In this document: piece by piece, positions 11,201 to 20,100 of the stretch
Layout of the letters: each line of letters begins with the position of its first letter
Numbering within the stretch: the first letter of the stretch is position 1
Assembly (NCBI GenBank): GCA_027488935.1
Contig: JAIYAP010000060.1
Location: 1 to 52,456 of the forward strand
Origin: Saprospiraceae bacterium
GTDB taxonomy: Bacteria; Bacteroidota; Bacteroidia; Chitinophagales; Saprospiraceae
Length of the DNA stretch: 52,456 bases
Direction: 5' to 3'
The notes under the pieces: model-generated
Databases searched by the model: none
Seen by the model: only the letters and a program-made list of their open reading frames with translations
What the model was told of the DNA's origin: nothing
Position numbers and translations under genes: made by a program

Positions 11201-11969
11201 TAGTGGGCGTAAAGTCAAACTCAATTTTAGATACATCCCATTGGTTGCCCGTACTTAAAGTTGCCAAATCTGTATCATCGGCCGAATTATTGTTAAAACC
11301 ACCACCCGCATTGCCGGCATTGTTGGGTCCATGCACGGTATTTACGTTGCCCGTACACAATACCACCCCGTTAGCGATTCCGATGCTGGTAGCGCCATTG
11401 GTAAAAGTGCCCCGCGAACTGGCACTGCCCGCGGAGGTAATATTGGTCACCTGAAAACAGTTGCCCCCAATCAAGGTGTTGGTTACCAGGGAGCTGGCCG
11501 ACACACTGCCGGTTGTATTGATGTTGGCCATTTCAACACCATTTAAAAAATGCTCCTTCCAGGTCTCATCCTCCGGACAATCAATACAAATAATTGTCAA
11601 AACGAAATGCTGATTATCCGCCTGCTTTCCTGCTACTAATTTTGAAACCAATTTTACGCAAGCAGCATCTGCCTTGAATTTTGCGGCATTGGTGCGACCA
11701 GGGGTTGGCTCAAATCCATTAAGCCCATTGGGCACCTTACCCGGAAAAATCTGAAATTGATCGGTTTGTTGCGCTAAAACCGGATTGACAAACACGGTAT
11801 AGCTAAAGCCAGGCGTCAAACCACAAAGTTCAATACCGAGCTGACCGTTGTTTAAAATCAGTTCTTTCCGCATTTTAGTACCCTGTAATTCAACAGGAAC
11901 TGATTGCTGGGCATGAAGCAATTGTTCAGTAAATAAGCAAAAAACCAAAAGTGTAAACCAAAGACGCAT
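2208..11969 (-). CDS. Giant choice-of-anchor-L surface protein with about 26 Ig/PKD-like repeats and T9SS type B sorting domain
   Basis: A 3253-residue secreted protein, probably an adhesin exported by the type IX system and held on the cell surface. The start at 11969 is chosen because it opens directly on a signal peptide (MRLWFTLLVFCLF...LLHA); an in-frame ATG 21 codons earlier would spoil it. Domains in order: choice-of-anchor L at about 145-390 (FVFGSEEYCEF, NDVFGFFISGPG), a Calx-beta-like domain at about 410-490, several SprB/PKD-like modules at about 500-810, then about 26 repeats of about 84 residues to about 2995. One further SprB-like module follows, and the C-terminal type B gliding/T9SS domain is at about 3155-3253 (YDRWG, SGWDGTFQG). 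Each repeat carries two cysteines in fixed positions (one near LTC, one in NGCT), suggesting one disulfide per module. No catalytic domain is visible. Confidence 0.93.
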   Translation of the reverse strand: MRLWFTLLVFCLFTEQLLHAQQSVPVELQGTKMRKELILNNGQLGIELCGLTPGFSYTVFVNPVLAQQTDQFQIFPGKVPNGLNGFEPTPGRTNAAKFKADAACVKLVSKLVAGKQADNQHFVLTIICIDCPEDETWKEHFLNGVEMANINTTGSVSASSLVTNTLIGGNCFQVTNITSAGSASSRGTFTNGATSIGIANGVVLCTGNVNTVHGPNNAGNAGGGFNNNSADDTDLATLSTGNQWDVSKIEFDFTPTTNKVEFQFVFGSEEYCEFVGSGFNDVFGFFISGPGIAGTQNIALIPSTSTPVTINNVNHNTNTGFYVNNNNNNAACNNLGAFNLAECQLDGWTTVLTATTGLQACGTYHIKLAIADIGDAAYASAVFLKANSFDAGGIAQINAVYPAGQTFVYEDCLPGGFIRFVRGNNDLSLPFEVNFTIAGTATAGDDYATITSPVIIPAGQSEILIPVTAFGDLIVEGDETIEITLSNPCTCNQQPLIFTIKDNLELEVTMDDVTLCGGSNTSLSPTITGGVPPYTYLWNTGATTSSINITTPGTNTYTVRVTDKCGTSQTVSAVVSLVPQPTANLTGSGFFCAGSSTPVNLNLTLTGIGPWEVTYNAGGTQVTETFNTTPAVIVATEPGVYNLVSVESGNGCTGTVTGSVTLADITITLTQTPTNPPCFGINNGTITSTASGGSAPFTYLWSNNATTPNLTNLGPNTYSVTVTNGNGCTTTNEITLTAPPELTANIVGSLNIDCNNPQGNADLEVGGGTPSYDFLWSNSSTQEDPVFTAGGNYTVTVTDDNNCTITASVTIAANTTLPTAVIAPPAQVTCANPELTLNATGSSQGSNFTYAWSGPGFVCCETTLEPQINTGGLYVLTVTNTDNGCTRAVSVNVVQNNTPPNVNINTPANIGCTTPTITLNGNGTATGAGISYQWTTSGGNFVCCTNTLNPQVNQAGTYTLLVTNSNNGCTNEETVTVSGDIVPPVATIAPPNVVNCFEPEITLDASGSSQGGNFTYNWSGPAGGINSGGNTLNPSVDLAGTYILTVTNADNNCTATASVTVTLNQTLPTAVATNTGILNCTFTELTLSGVGSSSGSNFEYLWTTNAGNIVSGETTLNPVIDQPGVYLIQVTDLTNGCTRIASVAVNQNITPPNVNINTPANIGCNLPVVTLNGNGTSTGANFTYQWTTTDGNFVCCTTTLNPQVNSAGTYNLVVTNTTNGCTNEESVTVSGNTILPIADIAPPITVNCYNPEISLDGSGSSQNGNFVYNWSGPSGGINGGGNTLNPSVDQPGTYTLTVTDADNNCTATATVTVVANLTLPTAVAATPPTLTCQNPQLTLNGTGSSTGSNFTYEWTTGNGNIVSDETTLNPVIDQPGAYTLVVTNTTNGCTKSVTVTVNANQNFPIASAGPSLELNCLFPTRVIQGSGSLGNGFSFQWVPNPGNIVSGANTYTPTVNQAGFYTLLVTNTANGCTSEDIVEITENFNTPEALIAPPEVLTCATPEINLDATGSSQGGNYTYTWSSMPAGGIISGGNTDNPTVNKPGTYKLTITDTESGCTATSQVVVTQDITPPVANAGPGGQISCQMPTLILSGSGSTGPDFAYEWSTTSGNILSGENTLSPEINEGGQYRLVVINTSNGCTAQSTVNITVNQNFPNAVGGPDLELNCQNNGVVELNGTGTSTGSTYTYQWTANPGNIVSGGNTLKPKVNEAGFYTLLVTNTANGCTDEAEVFVADNIIYPVPLIAPPQELNCNFTTVELDANGSTYSAAGAFQWTTVGGNILNGANTLNPEINQPGTYKLVITNQDNFCTATLSVVVTKNITAPAATAVANGILTCQFPQLELNGTGSSQGPEFFYVWTTQDGNIVSGNLTLNPTVSEPGVYQLLVSNNDNGCTQTAAVTVTTSQVFPQANAGAPSDLTCAIGQITLNGISSSQGNEYAYVWSTPNGNIVSGANTLTPVVNAPGVYDLSVVNLQNGCTTTASVVIGTNYTNPVAVVAPAGILSCSQPSLSLNGTGSSTGSIFTYNWSSVNGNFLSGQTTLNPLVNATGVYDLMITNTVNGCTTTASTTVTADASVPTAIAGIPNTLTCTVDKITLNGTSSSAGSSFIYQWTGPGILSGDNTLTPVVDKPGLYELQVTNTANGCTALSAVTIPQDIVLPIAEAGPGSQLDCDDLTITLQGDSSSTGPMFVYDWSTLNGYIVSGANTLTPTITEPGLYKLIATNVTNGCLSSDSVVITQDVVFPIADAGNPGLITCTNPTVTLGASGSTGAPFTYTWTTADGNIAIGSNTLNPVVDAPGTYNLLITNVNNACTASDMVVVNKDANVPIATANVTGELNCVVQELTLSGANSTQGTTIVTNWTTPDGNIVSGADGLSPVVDAPGVYTLTIFNNANNCKAVSTVNVNLNITPPVANAGTPAVISCLNPILTLNGNGSSQGSQYTYNWETLNGQILNGGTTLTPQIDQSGFYTIAVTDQSNGCTATATVQIIRDQNTPEADAGPTPTLTCAVLSLDLNGSASSAGPQFAYNWNTPDGLILLGANTLTPTVGAPGTYQLTVSNAQNGCSAIASVVVNENITLPIAEAGASPTLTCAVTSLQLDGAGSSPGANQVSYLWTTTNGQIISGNNTLNPTIGDPGAYQLLVTDLLNGCTQTDAVEVLEDITSPLAASAVVGEITCSVKALPLSGTGSSTGSNFVYQWTTANGKILDGDTTLTPNVNKAGTYNLLVTNTITGCTETAGVTVTQNIIPPTVDAGATSQLTCAVTSLSLSGTANGGINGVSYAWTGPGILSGNTTPDPLINVIGTYYLTATDLYNGCTAKDSVKILPNTTAPTIAIANPEVLTCKINQLYINAVGTSTGAQYSYNWSGPGLVSGSTSLTPLVEQPGTYQITVSNNLNGCTSVASATVTQNVLLPIAEAGNGFELTCSINSDALSANGSSNGANFAYQWGTTDGNILSGANTDAPIVSAVGTYQLTVTNLSTGCTAEDATIVTRNTNFPSDILFSSDPPACGNQLGSIVFEEVTGGVGPYLYSIDGGNQFLSASDFTQLKPGTYQLVVQDVNGCEYDETLVFPVPLEPQVDLPGTIALAFGESATLTANLNIPLQEIDTIIWSPMNTLTLTNKPNVVLARPFSNTEYTVLIINKDGCEDRAKILVGVSDPDIWAPNVINPDLSSNENNVFLLFAREKTVKRINSLQIYDRWGTQIFQVKDILPNVAKSGWDGTFQGQPLNPAVFVWWAEVELESGQKLLMKGDVTIVR
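2990..9525 (-). repeat. Tandem array of about 26 coding repeats (about 252 bp each)
   Basis: Counting the module start (proline, short A/G-rich stretch, then Cys) through the protein gives 26 consecutive copies. The consensus contains LNGTGSSTG, YQWTT, GNIVSG, NTLNP, PGTY and VTNT.NGCT. Copies are divergent rather than identical, except for one block of three that is duplicated as a unit (see the higher-order repeat). Confidence 0.85.
7785..9285 (-). repeat. Higher-order duplication of a three-module block inside the adhesin array
   Basis: Modules 2-4 and 5-7 of the array match in order. The modules starting NVNINTPANIGC recur 756 bp apart (anchor sequences near 9262 and 8506), which is three modules of 252 bp. 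The following modules, both with a GGIN/GGG...LNPSVD segment, and the ones after them, both beginning LPTAVA, keep the same order. Confidence 0.75.
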
Positions 11970-12309
11970 AGTAAGAAAGTTAGACGTTCGACAATAGTCG
12001 GTTGATTGGAAAGAGCATGTTGGATGATACAAAGACTAAGCAATACGCTGCCTGGTAAAATGCTTAACAACATATTTGCGGCGTTCAGGCAAATAGTATT
12101 TCTCAATCCCGAGTGCGAAATTATGAAATATTCGGCGTTTCAAACAAATTGCAATTTGCGTTGCCATCAGAAATGGTTCGCTTGTCAAAATCTTTAGGCA
12201 AGGATCTCCGAAATTTTATCAAAGAACCCGATTCCCACAACTACCTTTGCGATTTTCGCACCAGCACCCCATGGTGCGATCCATCGTCTCCAATTATTCA
12301 TATTTTCCC
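11970..12309. other. Divergent intergenic region between the giant adhesin gene and mutS
   Basis: A 340-base spacer without a credible ORF. It holds the mutS -7 element (12242-12249) and a perfect 14-bp palindrome, CAAATTGCAATTTG, at 12145-12158, which could be an operator or chance in AT-rich DNA. For the adhesin gene, only an imperfect -7 candidate is seen on the minus strand (TAGTCTTTG, at about 12030-12038), with one extra base in the spacer. Confidence 0.5.
12242..12249 (+). promoter_or_regulatory. Bacteroidota-type -7 promoter element of mutS
   Basis: TACCTTTG matches the TAnnTTTG consensus exactly and lies 60 bases upstream of the chosen mutS start. It also rules out the TTG at 12247 as a start codon. 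No clear -33 TTG box was found at the expected spacing. Confidence 0.6.
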
Positions 12310-14997
12310 ATGGCCCGAACGAAAAAAGACGGTTCCGCTTCCGATTCAACGCCCACTACCACGCCGCTGATGACGCAATATCATCAGGTAAAAGCAAAAT
12401 ATCCTGAAGCACTCTTGCTGTTCCGGGTGGGCGACTTTTATGAAACCTTCGGCGAAGATGCCATCAAAGCCGCGCGCGCACTGGGTATTACCCTCACGAG
12501 CCGGAACAACGGAGGTTTAGATGTCGAATTGGCCGGTTTCCCTTACCATTCCATGGATTTATATTTACCCAGGCTGGTAAGAGCCGGTTATCGGGTGGCC
12601 ATTTGTGAGCAAATGGAAAAACCAACGCCCGGAAAAGTAGTGCGCCGCGCCGTTACCGAAGTAGTTACGCCTGGGGTGACGACCGATGATGCCCTGTTGG
12701 AATTCAACCAGAATAACTTCCTGGCCACCCTGGCTTATGGCAAAAATGATCAGTTTGGCGTAGCCTTTCTGGATATCAGTACCGGCGAGTTTTTTGTAAG
12801 TGAAGGCGATTTGGCAGCAGTAGACAAACTTTTACAAAGTTTCCGGCCTTCTGAATTGATTTTACCCAAAAGTCGTTTGAAGGAGTTTCAAGCCAATTTT
12901 GGAGATAAATTTTACACATTTACCCTGGAAGACTGGATTTTTACCCGCGATTTTGGTCGGGAAAAATTACTCAACCATTTCCATACGGCCAGTTTAAAGG
13001 GTTTCGGGATTGAGGAACTGGACCTCGCCCAAACGGCAGCAGGGGCCGCTTTGCATTATTTAGGAACTACCGAAAATACCCGTTTGGGACACATCCTTGG
13101 ACTGAGCCGACTGCAAACGGATCAATATGTTTGGCTCGACCGGTTCACCATCCGCAACCTCGAACTGGTGTACAGCAACCATGAACAAGGGGTTTCGCTG
13201 CTCCATGTACTGGACAAAACCATCAGCCCGATGGGCGCACGCTTGCTTAAAAAATGGGTATTGTTGCCACTCACCCAGCAAGTGCAAATTGAAGAACGCC
13301 ATGATATTGTTGCCTATTTTATGGAGCAGCAAACGATCCGACAAGAAACGGAGCCCCTGGTGCGGCAGGTAGGTGACCTCGAACGTTTGATGTCTAAAAC
13401 TTCGGTGGGCAAAATTAATCCGCGGGAAATCATGCAGTTGCGACGCGCCCTGCAAGCCATTGAACAGCTCAAATCGCTGCTCCTGGCCGCCGACAATGCC
13501 TTCCTACAACGCTTGGGAGAAGCAATCAACCCCTGCTCTGGCTTGCGCAAACGCATTGAATCGGTGATCGCCGCCGAACCACCCACTGATGTGCGCAAAG
13601 GCGGCGCAATTGCCGATGGCGCACACCCCGAAATTGACGAACTGCGCAATATTGTGCGCAATAGCCGCGACTTACTGCTCGAAATTCAACAAAGGGAATC
13701 GGAACGCACGGGCATTCCTAGCCTCAAAATTGGCTTTAATAATGTGTTTGGTTACTTCCTGGAGGTAACGGCCAAATGGAAAGATCAGGTGCCGTCCGAC
13801 TGGATTCGCAAGCAAACCATTGCCAATGGCGAACGTTTTATTACCGACGAATTGAAAACCCTGGAAGGTAAAATCCTGGGGGCGGAAGAAAAAATCCTGG
13901 CCCTGGAAGAACGCCTGTTTGCCGAATTGGTCACCGAAACCGGGGCGTTTATCCAACCCATTCAATACGACGCGCAAATCATCGCCCAACTGGATTGCCT
14001 TTTGTCTTTTGCCAAAATTGCGCTCCAGCAAGGCTATGTCCGCCCCGAAATAGATGATTCTACCGTGATTGACCTGCAAGGCGCACGCCATCCGGTTATT
14101 GAAACCCAATTGCCCGTGGGCGAGCAATACATCCCCAACGATGTGTACCTCGATAACGATGAAGTGCAAATTATCCTGATCACCGGCCCAAATATGGCCG
14201 GTAAATCAGCTTTATTGCGCCAAACTGCCCTGATTACCCTGATGGCACAAATGGGTAGTTTTGTACCTGCCGACCGCGCCCGCATTGGCCTGGTGGATAA
14301 AGTGTTTACCCGCGTGGGCGCAAGCGATAACATCAGTGGGGGAGAAAGTACCTTCATGGTAGAAATGAATGAAACCGCGCTGATTATGAACAATATCAGC
14401 AACCGCTCGCTCATTTTACTCGATGAAATTGGACGGGGAACCAGCACCTATGACGGCATTAGTATTGCCTGGAGTATTGTGGAGTTTTTGCACGATAATG
14501 GGAAAGCAAGACCCAAAACGCTGTTTGCTACCCACTACCACGAACTCAATGAACTGGCCGAAAAACTACCCCGCATTCATAATTTCCATGTGAGCACCAA
14601 AGAAATTGGCCAAAAAGTAGTGTTTTTGCGCAAATTAACGCCTGGTGGGTCCAACCATTCTTTTGGTATCCATGTGGCGCGTATGGCAGGCATGCCCCAA
14701 TTGCTGGTAGAACGGGCGCAGGAAATTTTGAAAGAACTCGAAGAAAAACACATTGATGCCCCGGCCAATCCAATCCATGCTGATGCACAAAAAAATCAGG
14801 CGTCTGCACCGCAAACGCCTGATTTGAAAAAGAAGGTCAAAAACATCGCATCGCCCCTACAATTGCATATTTTTGATGTGGATGAATTCACCCTGCGCAT
14901 CAAAGAAGAACTGCTTGGGCTCGATTTGAATACCATGACCCCCATGGATGCACTTTGGAAACTCAACGAACTGAAAAGAATCGCCGAGAAAAAGTAA
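12310..14997 (+). CDS. mutS: DNA mismatch repair protein MutS
   Basis: An 895-residue MutS, the usual length, which recognises mispaired bases and recruits MutL. The mismatch-reading motif (Phe-x-Glu, within DFYETFGED) is at about residue 41. The Walker A motif GPNMAGKSALLRQ is at about 626, followed by SGGESTFMVEM, Walker B LLDEIGRGTSTYDG at about 702 and ATHYHEL. The C-terminal dimerisation helices end the protein. The ATG at 12310 is preferred because the longer reading frame starts inside the promoter. An ATG at 12271 would add 13 residues and cannot be excluded. The gene converges on sppA with only 3 bases between the stop codons and no terminator visible. Confidence 0.97.
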   Translation: MARTKKDGSASDSTPTTTPLMTQYHQVKAKYPEALLLFRVGDFYETFGEDAIKAARALGITLTSRNNGGLDVELAGFPYHSMDLYLPRLVRAGYRVAICEQMEKPTPGKVVRRAVTEVVTPGVTTDDALLEFNQNNFLATLAYGKNDQFGVAFLDISTGEFFVSEGDLAAVDKLLQSFRPSELILPKSRLKEFQANFGDKFYTFTLEDWIFTRDFGREKLLNHFHTASLKGFGIEELDLAQTAAGAALHYLGTTENTRLGHILGLSRLQTDQYVWLDRFTIRNLELVYSNHEQGVSLLHVLDKTISPMGARLLKKWVLLPLTQQVQIEERHDIVAYFMEQQTIRQETEPLVRQVGDLERLMSKTSVGKINPREIMQLRRALQAIEQLKSLLLAADNAFLQRLGEAINPCSGLRKRIESVIAAEPPTDVRKGGAIADGAHPEIDELRNIVRNSRDLLLEIQQRESERTGIPSLKIGFNNVFGYFLEVTAKWKDQVPSDWIRKQTIANGERFITDELKTLEGKILGAEEKILALEERLFAELVTETGAFIQPIQYDAQIIAQLDCLLSFAKIALQQGYVRPEIDDSTVIDLQGARHPVIETQLPVGEQYIPNDVYLDNDEVQIILITGPNMAGKSALLRQTALITLMAQMGSFVPADRARIGLVDKVFTRVGASDNISGGESTFMVEMNETALIMNNISNRSLILLDEIGRGTSTYDGISIAWSIVEFLHDNGKARPKTLFATHYHELNELAEKLPRIHNFHVSTKEIGQKVVFLRKLTPGGSNHSFGIHVARMAGMPQLLVERAQEILKELEEKHIDAPANPIHADAQKNQASAPQTPDLKKKVKNIASPLQLHIFDVDEFTLRIKEELLGLDLNTMTPMDALWKLNELKRIAEKK

Positions 14998-15000
14998 GAG

Positions 15001-16788
15001 CTACTGAATGATCATTTCAAACGGCATCCGCATCTGCAATCCACTGCTTTTTCGGATATCGCTCAAAGACTTGTAAATTGGGTACAAATCGTCGAGTTCT
15101 GAGCGAATTGCACTGGTTTTTACATAATCTTCGCGGTCTTTCTTATTGGAAATTTTGTCGATAAACTGCTCAATGGCAGTTTGACTGCGTGGGAAATCAG
15201 TCGTACGATATTTTTCCAGGTGTGCCAGGGAAGCAGCCGATTTTACGGCGCGATCCAATCCACCCAGGGCATCAACCAGTCCGAGTTCTTTCGCCTTGGT
15301 GCCTGCCCATACCCGGCCTTGTGCTATTTCATTTACTTGGTCGCGGGTCATTTTCCGACCGGTACCTACCTTAAACAGGAAATCTTCATAGGTTTCATCA
15401 ATACGCGCTTGAATTATTTTTTGCTCCTCGGGCGAGAAATCAAAAAACGGCGTCCCAAATGCGGAGAACCTGCCCGTGCGAACGGTATCATAGGTAATGC
15501 CCAACTTGTTTTTCATGGTATTTTGCAAAATCGGCATCATGCCAAACACCCCGATAGAACCGGTGATGGTGTTGGCTTCTGCAAAAATGCTATCTGCCTG
15601 ACAACCAATATAATAACCGCCCGAAGCCGCCACATCACCCATGCTCACCACAACAGGTTTGCCTGCTTGCTTGCACAACATGACTTCCCGGAAAATATTT
15701 TCACTGGCTAATACACTGCCACCTGGTGAGTTGATGCGCAACACCACCGCGCGTACGTGTTCGTCTTTTCTGATTTTACGCAAAATTTGGACAAATTCGC
15801 CATCGGTAATTTCCCCGGCCTTGCGCGATTCGCCATCGGTAATGGTACCTTCCGCATATATAACTGCAATTTTGTCTTTGGTGCTCAGATCTAGTTTTTT
15901 CACCCGACTTTCAAAATAATCTTCCAGAGATACCCGGTTGATTTTATCGGTTTCTTTCAAGCCGATGTTTTTACGCAGCAGGGTGTACACCGCATCTTCA
16001 TGGGCAATGCGGTCGACTAAATGTGATTTCAAGGCACCTTCAGCACTGCTACCGTCGTAGTTATCGGCAATTTTGCGCAAATCGGCTTCTGTGATATGCC
16101 TGCTTTGTGCAATGTCGCGGATGGTATTGTCGTACAAAGCCCCCAGATAAGAACGCACCTGAATGCGGTTGTCGTCACTCATTTTATCGAGGCGGAAAGG
16201 TTCCGTAGCGCTTTTAAATTTACCGGCATAAAAAATGCGCATTTGCACATCCAATTTATCGAGCATGCCTTTATAAAACGCTACCATGCTGGAATAACCG
16301 CGAAAATCGACGCCGCCAATTGGGTTCAGCAGCACCGTATCTGCGACAGAGGCTATATAATAGGCGCCCTGCGAGTAATAATGGGCGTATGCAACGATGA
16401 ATTTATTGGAGGTTTTAAAATCAGCCAATGCAGCGCGGAGGGTGGCCGCACTTGCCTTTCCAGCCGAAATATTGGTCCCATTCAGGAAAATACCCTTAAT
16501 ATCGGGGTCTTCCTTGGCTTTTTTGATAGCAAGCACCATGTCTTGCAAACCCAAAACGTCTTCTTGTTCTAAAGAAAACGGATCCATTTCTAGGTTGTTG
16601 GTTTTTTCAGGGATCGGATTTTTAAAATCCAGCTCCAGCACAGAATTTTCCGCTACGGTTACTTTTTCCTTGGAGGTAGCACTGCCTGCCATACTTGTTA
16701 CCCAGCCAATACCAATCCAAAACAACAAAAAAAGCGCCAAGGCTGTGCCCAGGCAAGAAGCGAACAAGAATTTGAAAAACTGATTCAT
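15001..16788 (-). CDS. sppA: Signal peptide peptidase SppA, 67K type
   Basis: A 595-residue membrane-anchored serine protease of the long (two-domain) SppA type, which degrades signal peptides left in the membrane. The start at 16788 places a single membrane span right at the N-terminus (MNQFFKFLFASCLGTALALFL is at residues 1-21). The N-terminal half carries the lysine region FYAGKFKSATEPF at about 184-196, matching the catalytic Lys of the E. coli enzyme. The C-terminal half carries the nucleophile region GDVAASGGYYIG at about 380-391, followed by ITGSIGVFG. Ser-Lys dyad chemistry is known for the family; the residue matches are by eye. It converges on mutS. Confidence 0.95.
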   Translation of the reverse strand: MNQFFKFLFASCLGTALALFLLFWIGIGWVTSMAGSATSKEKVTVAENSVLELDFKNPIPEKTNNLEMDPFSLEQEDVLGLQDMVLAIKKAKEDPDIKGIFLNGTNISAGKASAATLRAALADFKTSNKFIVAYAHYYSQGAYYIASVADTVLLNPIGGVDFRGYSSMVAFYKGMLDKLDVQMRIFYAGKFKSATEPFRLDKMSDDNRIQVRSYLGALYDNTIRDIAQSRHITEADLRKIADNYDGSSAEGALKSHLVDRIAHEDAVYTLLRKNIGLKETDKINRVSLEDYFESRVKKLDLSTKDKIAVIYAEGTITDGESRKAGEITDGEFVQILRKIRKDEHVRAVVLRINSPGGSVLASENIFREVMLCKQAGKPVVVSMGDVAASGGYYIGCQADSIFAEANTITGSIGVFGMMPILQNTMKNKLGITYDTVRTGRFSAFGTPFFDFSPEEQKIIQARIDETYEDFLFKVGTGRKMTRDQVNEIAQGRVWAGTKAKELGLVDALGGLDRAVKSAASLAHLEKYRTTDFPRSQTAIEQFIDKISNKKDREDYVKTSAIRSELDDLYPIYKSLSDIRKSSGLQMRMPFEMIIQ

Positions 16789-17159
16789 ATTATTTTTATT
16801 AAATAAATGGTAAAAAGAATGGGGCATTCGAATGCAAATCAAACAATAAACACGCTGAAAAGGTCTGAAAATTAGATTAATGTGCCGATTTCAGGGATGT
16901 AAACTAGCAGGTAAACGGATCGGGCGCATTTGTACCATGGCCAGGCAGGGTGTACGATTGTAAAATTTTGGCCTGCAAAAATCTAATTTTAGCCAATATG
17001 AACCTTTTTTAAAAGGAATTAAATGGAGAATCCAAAGAAACACCTACTTTTAAGCTTTCAAGTTAAAACGATTTTTAATCCATCATCCGAAGCCCTTCCG
17101 AAGGTCCCATCCTGTATCTCAGCTAAGTATCGAGAACAAATTCTAATCAATTCCACCGG
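16789..17159. other. Divergent intergenic region between sppA and the 1818-residue surface protein gene
   Basis: About 370 bases without a credible gene. Both strands carry a similar stretch ATCTAATTTT followed by (A/C)AG (plus strand near 16979-16991; minus strand near 16866-16878). Each loosely resembles the -7 element and faces its own gene, so they may be paired promoters, but neither fits the consensus well. Nothing else is recognisable. Confidence 0.35.
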
Positions 17160-20100
17160 ATGCAATACACACATTACCCATTCCAAAAACTTTTTGCCCT
17201 CACCTGCCTTTTATGCGCTACTGCTGTTTTGCCAGCGCAAACTTTACAAGTCACGGATGCTACACAAGCACCGTTTACGCCACAAAACCTGGTTTCCAAT
17301 GTGCTGCTGGGTAATGGTGTAACCGTAACAAATATCACCTATAATGGGGTCCCTCAGGCAGTAGGCTATTTTACGGGCGGCCAAAATACAATCGGTATCG
17401 AACGGGGTATTGTCATGTCGACAGGCCTAGTGGAAACCGCTGGCGGCAATTTTGGCTGTACGGAAGACGGCAACATATTTGCCAATAACGCGAACGGCAG
17501 CAACGCTACGGATGCCAACCTGGATGCCCTGACAACCGATAATTTGTCTGATGTATCGGTTTATTCTATCACGTTTATTCCAACCTCTGATACCCTGCGA
17601 TTTCGGTATTGCTTCGGTTCGGAAGAATACCCGGAATTTGCTTGTAGCGCGTACAACGACATTTTTGGTTTCTTTATTCAAGGTCCCGGATTTCCAACGA
17701 CTAAAAATATTGCCTTAATTCCGGGTACTACTTTGCCCGTTGCCATCAACAACCTGCATCCTCAAAATGGCGCAGGCTGTAACCCGGTGAATGAACAGTT
17801 TTATATCAACAACCTGAACTCGACCAAACAACCCGTGTACGATGGTTACACGCAGGTATTTACCGCCGAAGCTGTGGTGCAGCCTTGTCAGCAATACACC
17901 ATTACCCTCGCAATTGCCGATGTTGGTGATTCGGCCTTTGATTCCGGCGTGTTTCTGGAAGCAAAAAGTTTCGGTACCGGTTCTTTGCGCGCAGAAGTGG
18001 TAACAACCAGCCCGGATGGCATTCTGGTAGAAGGCTGTGCGCAAGGAAGCATTATATTTCGACTTCCAAGCCCGGAGGCACAGGATTTTCCCATCGATTA
18101 TACCATTTTTGGATCGGCCGTAAACGGGGTGGATTACCAAAATATTCCAGCTAACCTGGTCATTCCGGCCGGTCAAACAGAATTGGTCATTCCCATTATT
18201 GCCCTGCAAGATAATTTGACCGAACCTCAGGAATTGTTGGCTTTCGATTTTCGCCGCGATATTTGCAGCCGCGACACCTTATATATATCTTTAAAAGACA
18301 ATGGCCTGTTGCCCCCTGCTTTGCTGCCTGATACTGCCTTGTGCCAAAATGCACCTGCTTTGCAATTGAACGGCACCCTGCCCATTACTTTGCCACCGCC
18401 TCCGTCTTTTTCCAATTTTCAGGACTTTCAAATTCCGTTTTTATTCGGACCTGTCTTTTCAGATATCACTGTTTTTGGGGTGACGCCCAATATTTTGTCA
18501 CCCACCGTATTGCGTTCGGTATGCCTTAATATCAGCCACAGTTGGGACGATGATATTGATATGTACCTGATTTCGCCGGGCGGACAATTTATCGAATTGT
18601 CGACCGATAATGGGGGGAGCGGCAACGACTATACCAATACTTGTTTTACCCCGACCGCCACTACAAAAATTAATTTTCCCGGCCCGTTTGCACCTGCCAG
18701 CGCCACGCCATTTACAGGCAACTGGCTTCCAGAAGGCGAATGGAGCGATTTATGGGATGGGGAATACCCCACCAATGGTACCTGGCGCTTGCAATTGCGC
18801 GATGATGCCCTTGGCAATGTGGGTAATTTGCGCGACTGGACCATCACCTTCGAGCCGCTATACAAGGTAAATTACCAATGGACCCCTATTGTGGGCGTAA
18901 GTTGCCCAACTTGTCCGATCACCAACATCACACCGACGCAGCCTACTACTTATACGGTGGTAGCAACCGATTCTTATGGTTGTTCTGTTTCGGATAGTAT
19001 TCGGGTGGATATTTTGCCGCGTATTGAAGCGCCAACCGTGAATTGTACCAGTTTTGGTACCGGAATGGCCAGTTTTAGCTGGAATAATGTGGTCAATGCG
19101 ACCAGTTTTGAAGTAAATGTAAACGGAACCGGCTGGGTGCCTGCTTCCGGGACGCTGCTCCATAATGTTTCGGGCTTGCCCAACAATGCACCTGTAACCC
19201 TCGAAGTGCGGGGTATCAACCCGGCTTATGCCTGTGCTGCTGATATTGGTTCGGGGCTTTGTTGTCAAAAACCAGCACCTGCCATCGCGATTCAGGATGT
19301 AGCTTGTTTTGGTGGCAATTCGGGCACGATTCAATTAACCCCCGATGGTTCAAACCCGCCCTATGCCTATAACCTGGGTGCGCAAACCAATGGAAATGGT
19401 TTGTTCCAAAATTTAACCGCCGGGATCTATACGGTAACGATCACCGATGGAACTGGCTGTTCGAATACCCTGCCGTTGACCGTTGCAAGCAAACCAGCAT
19501 TGAATGCAAACACCAGTTTGGTGCAAGATGTGCGCTGTTTTGGGGGCGACGATGGCCAATTGAGTGCGAGCGCTACCGGCGGAACAGCAGGGTACACCTA
19601 CACCTGGAGCGGAACAACACCACAAACAGGCGTCCTTGCTTCTAACCTGAGTGTGGGCACCTACACCGTCACCATCACCGATAGCAACAATTGTACAAGC
19701 ACGGCCACGGGGCTGGTAAATCAACCGCCCGATTTGATCCTGAATGTAGCGGGCAGTACTTCGCCCTGTTTCAGTGCAGCAGCAGGGAGTGCAACCGCCA
19801 GTGGATCGGGTGGGGTAGCGCCGTATCAGTATAATTGGAGCAATGGCCCAACCACGGCTGTGAATGCCAATATTGTGGCTGGAAACTATACCGTCACAAT
19901 TTCTGATGCAAATGGTTGTGCAGAAACCACGTTTGTCATTGTTGGAGAGGCCCCGGCCTTAACAACCAACTTGACCAAAGTGTCTGTAAGTTGTTTTGGC
20001 GGTAACAATGGCACCGCAACGGCAAATCCAAACGGTGGAACAGGCCCCTACACCTATAAATGGAACACAACCCCAATCCAAACTACTCAAACGGCCACAG

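Noticed and set aside
11970-12032. Longer N-terminus of the giant adhesin
   Set aside because: It would put 21 mostly polar residues before a clear signal peptide.
12247-12309. Longer N-terminus of MutS starting at TTG 12247
   Set aside because: The TTG is part of the consensus -7 promoter box, so it would lie upstream of the transcript start.
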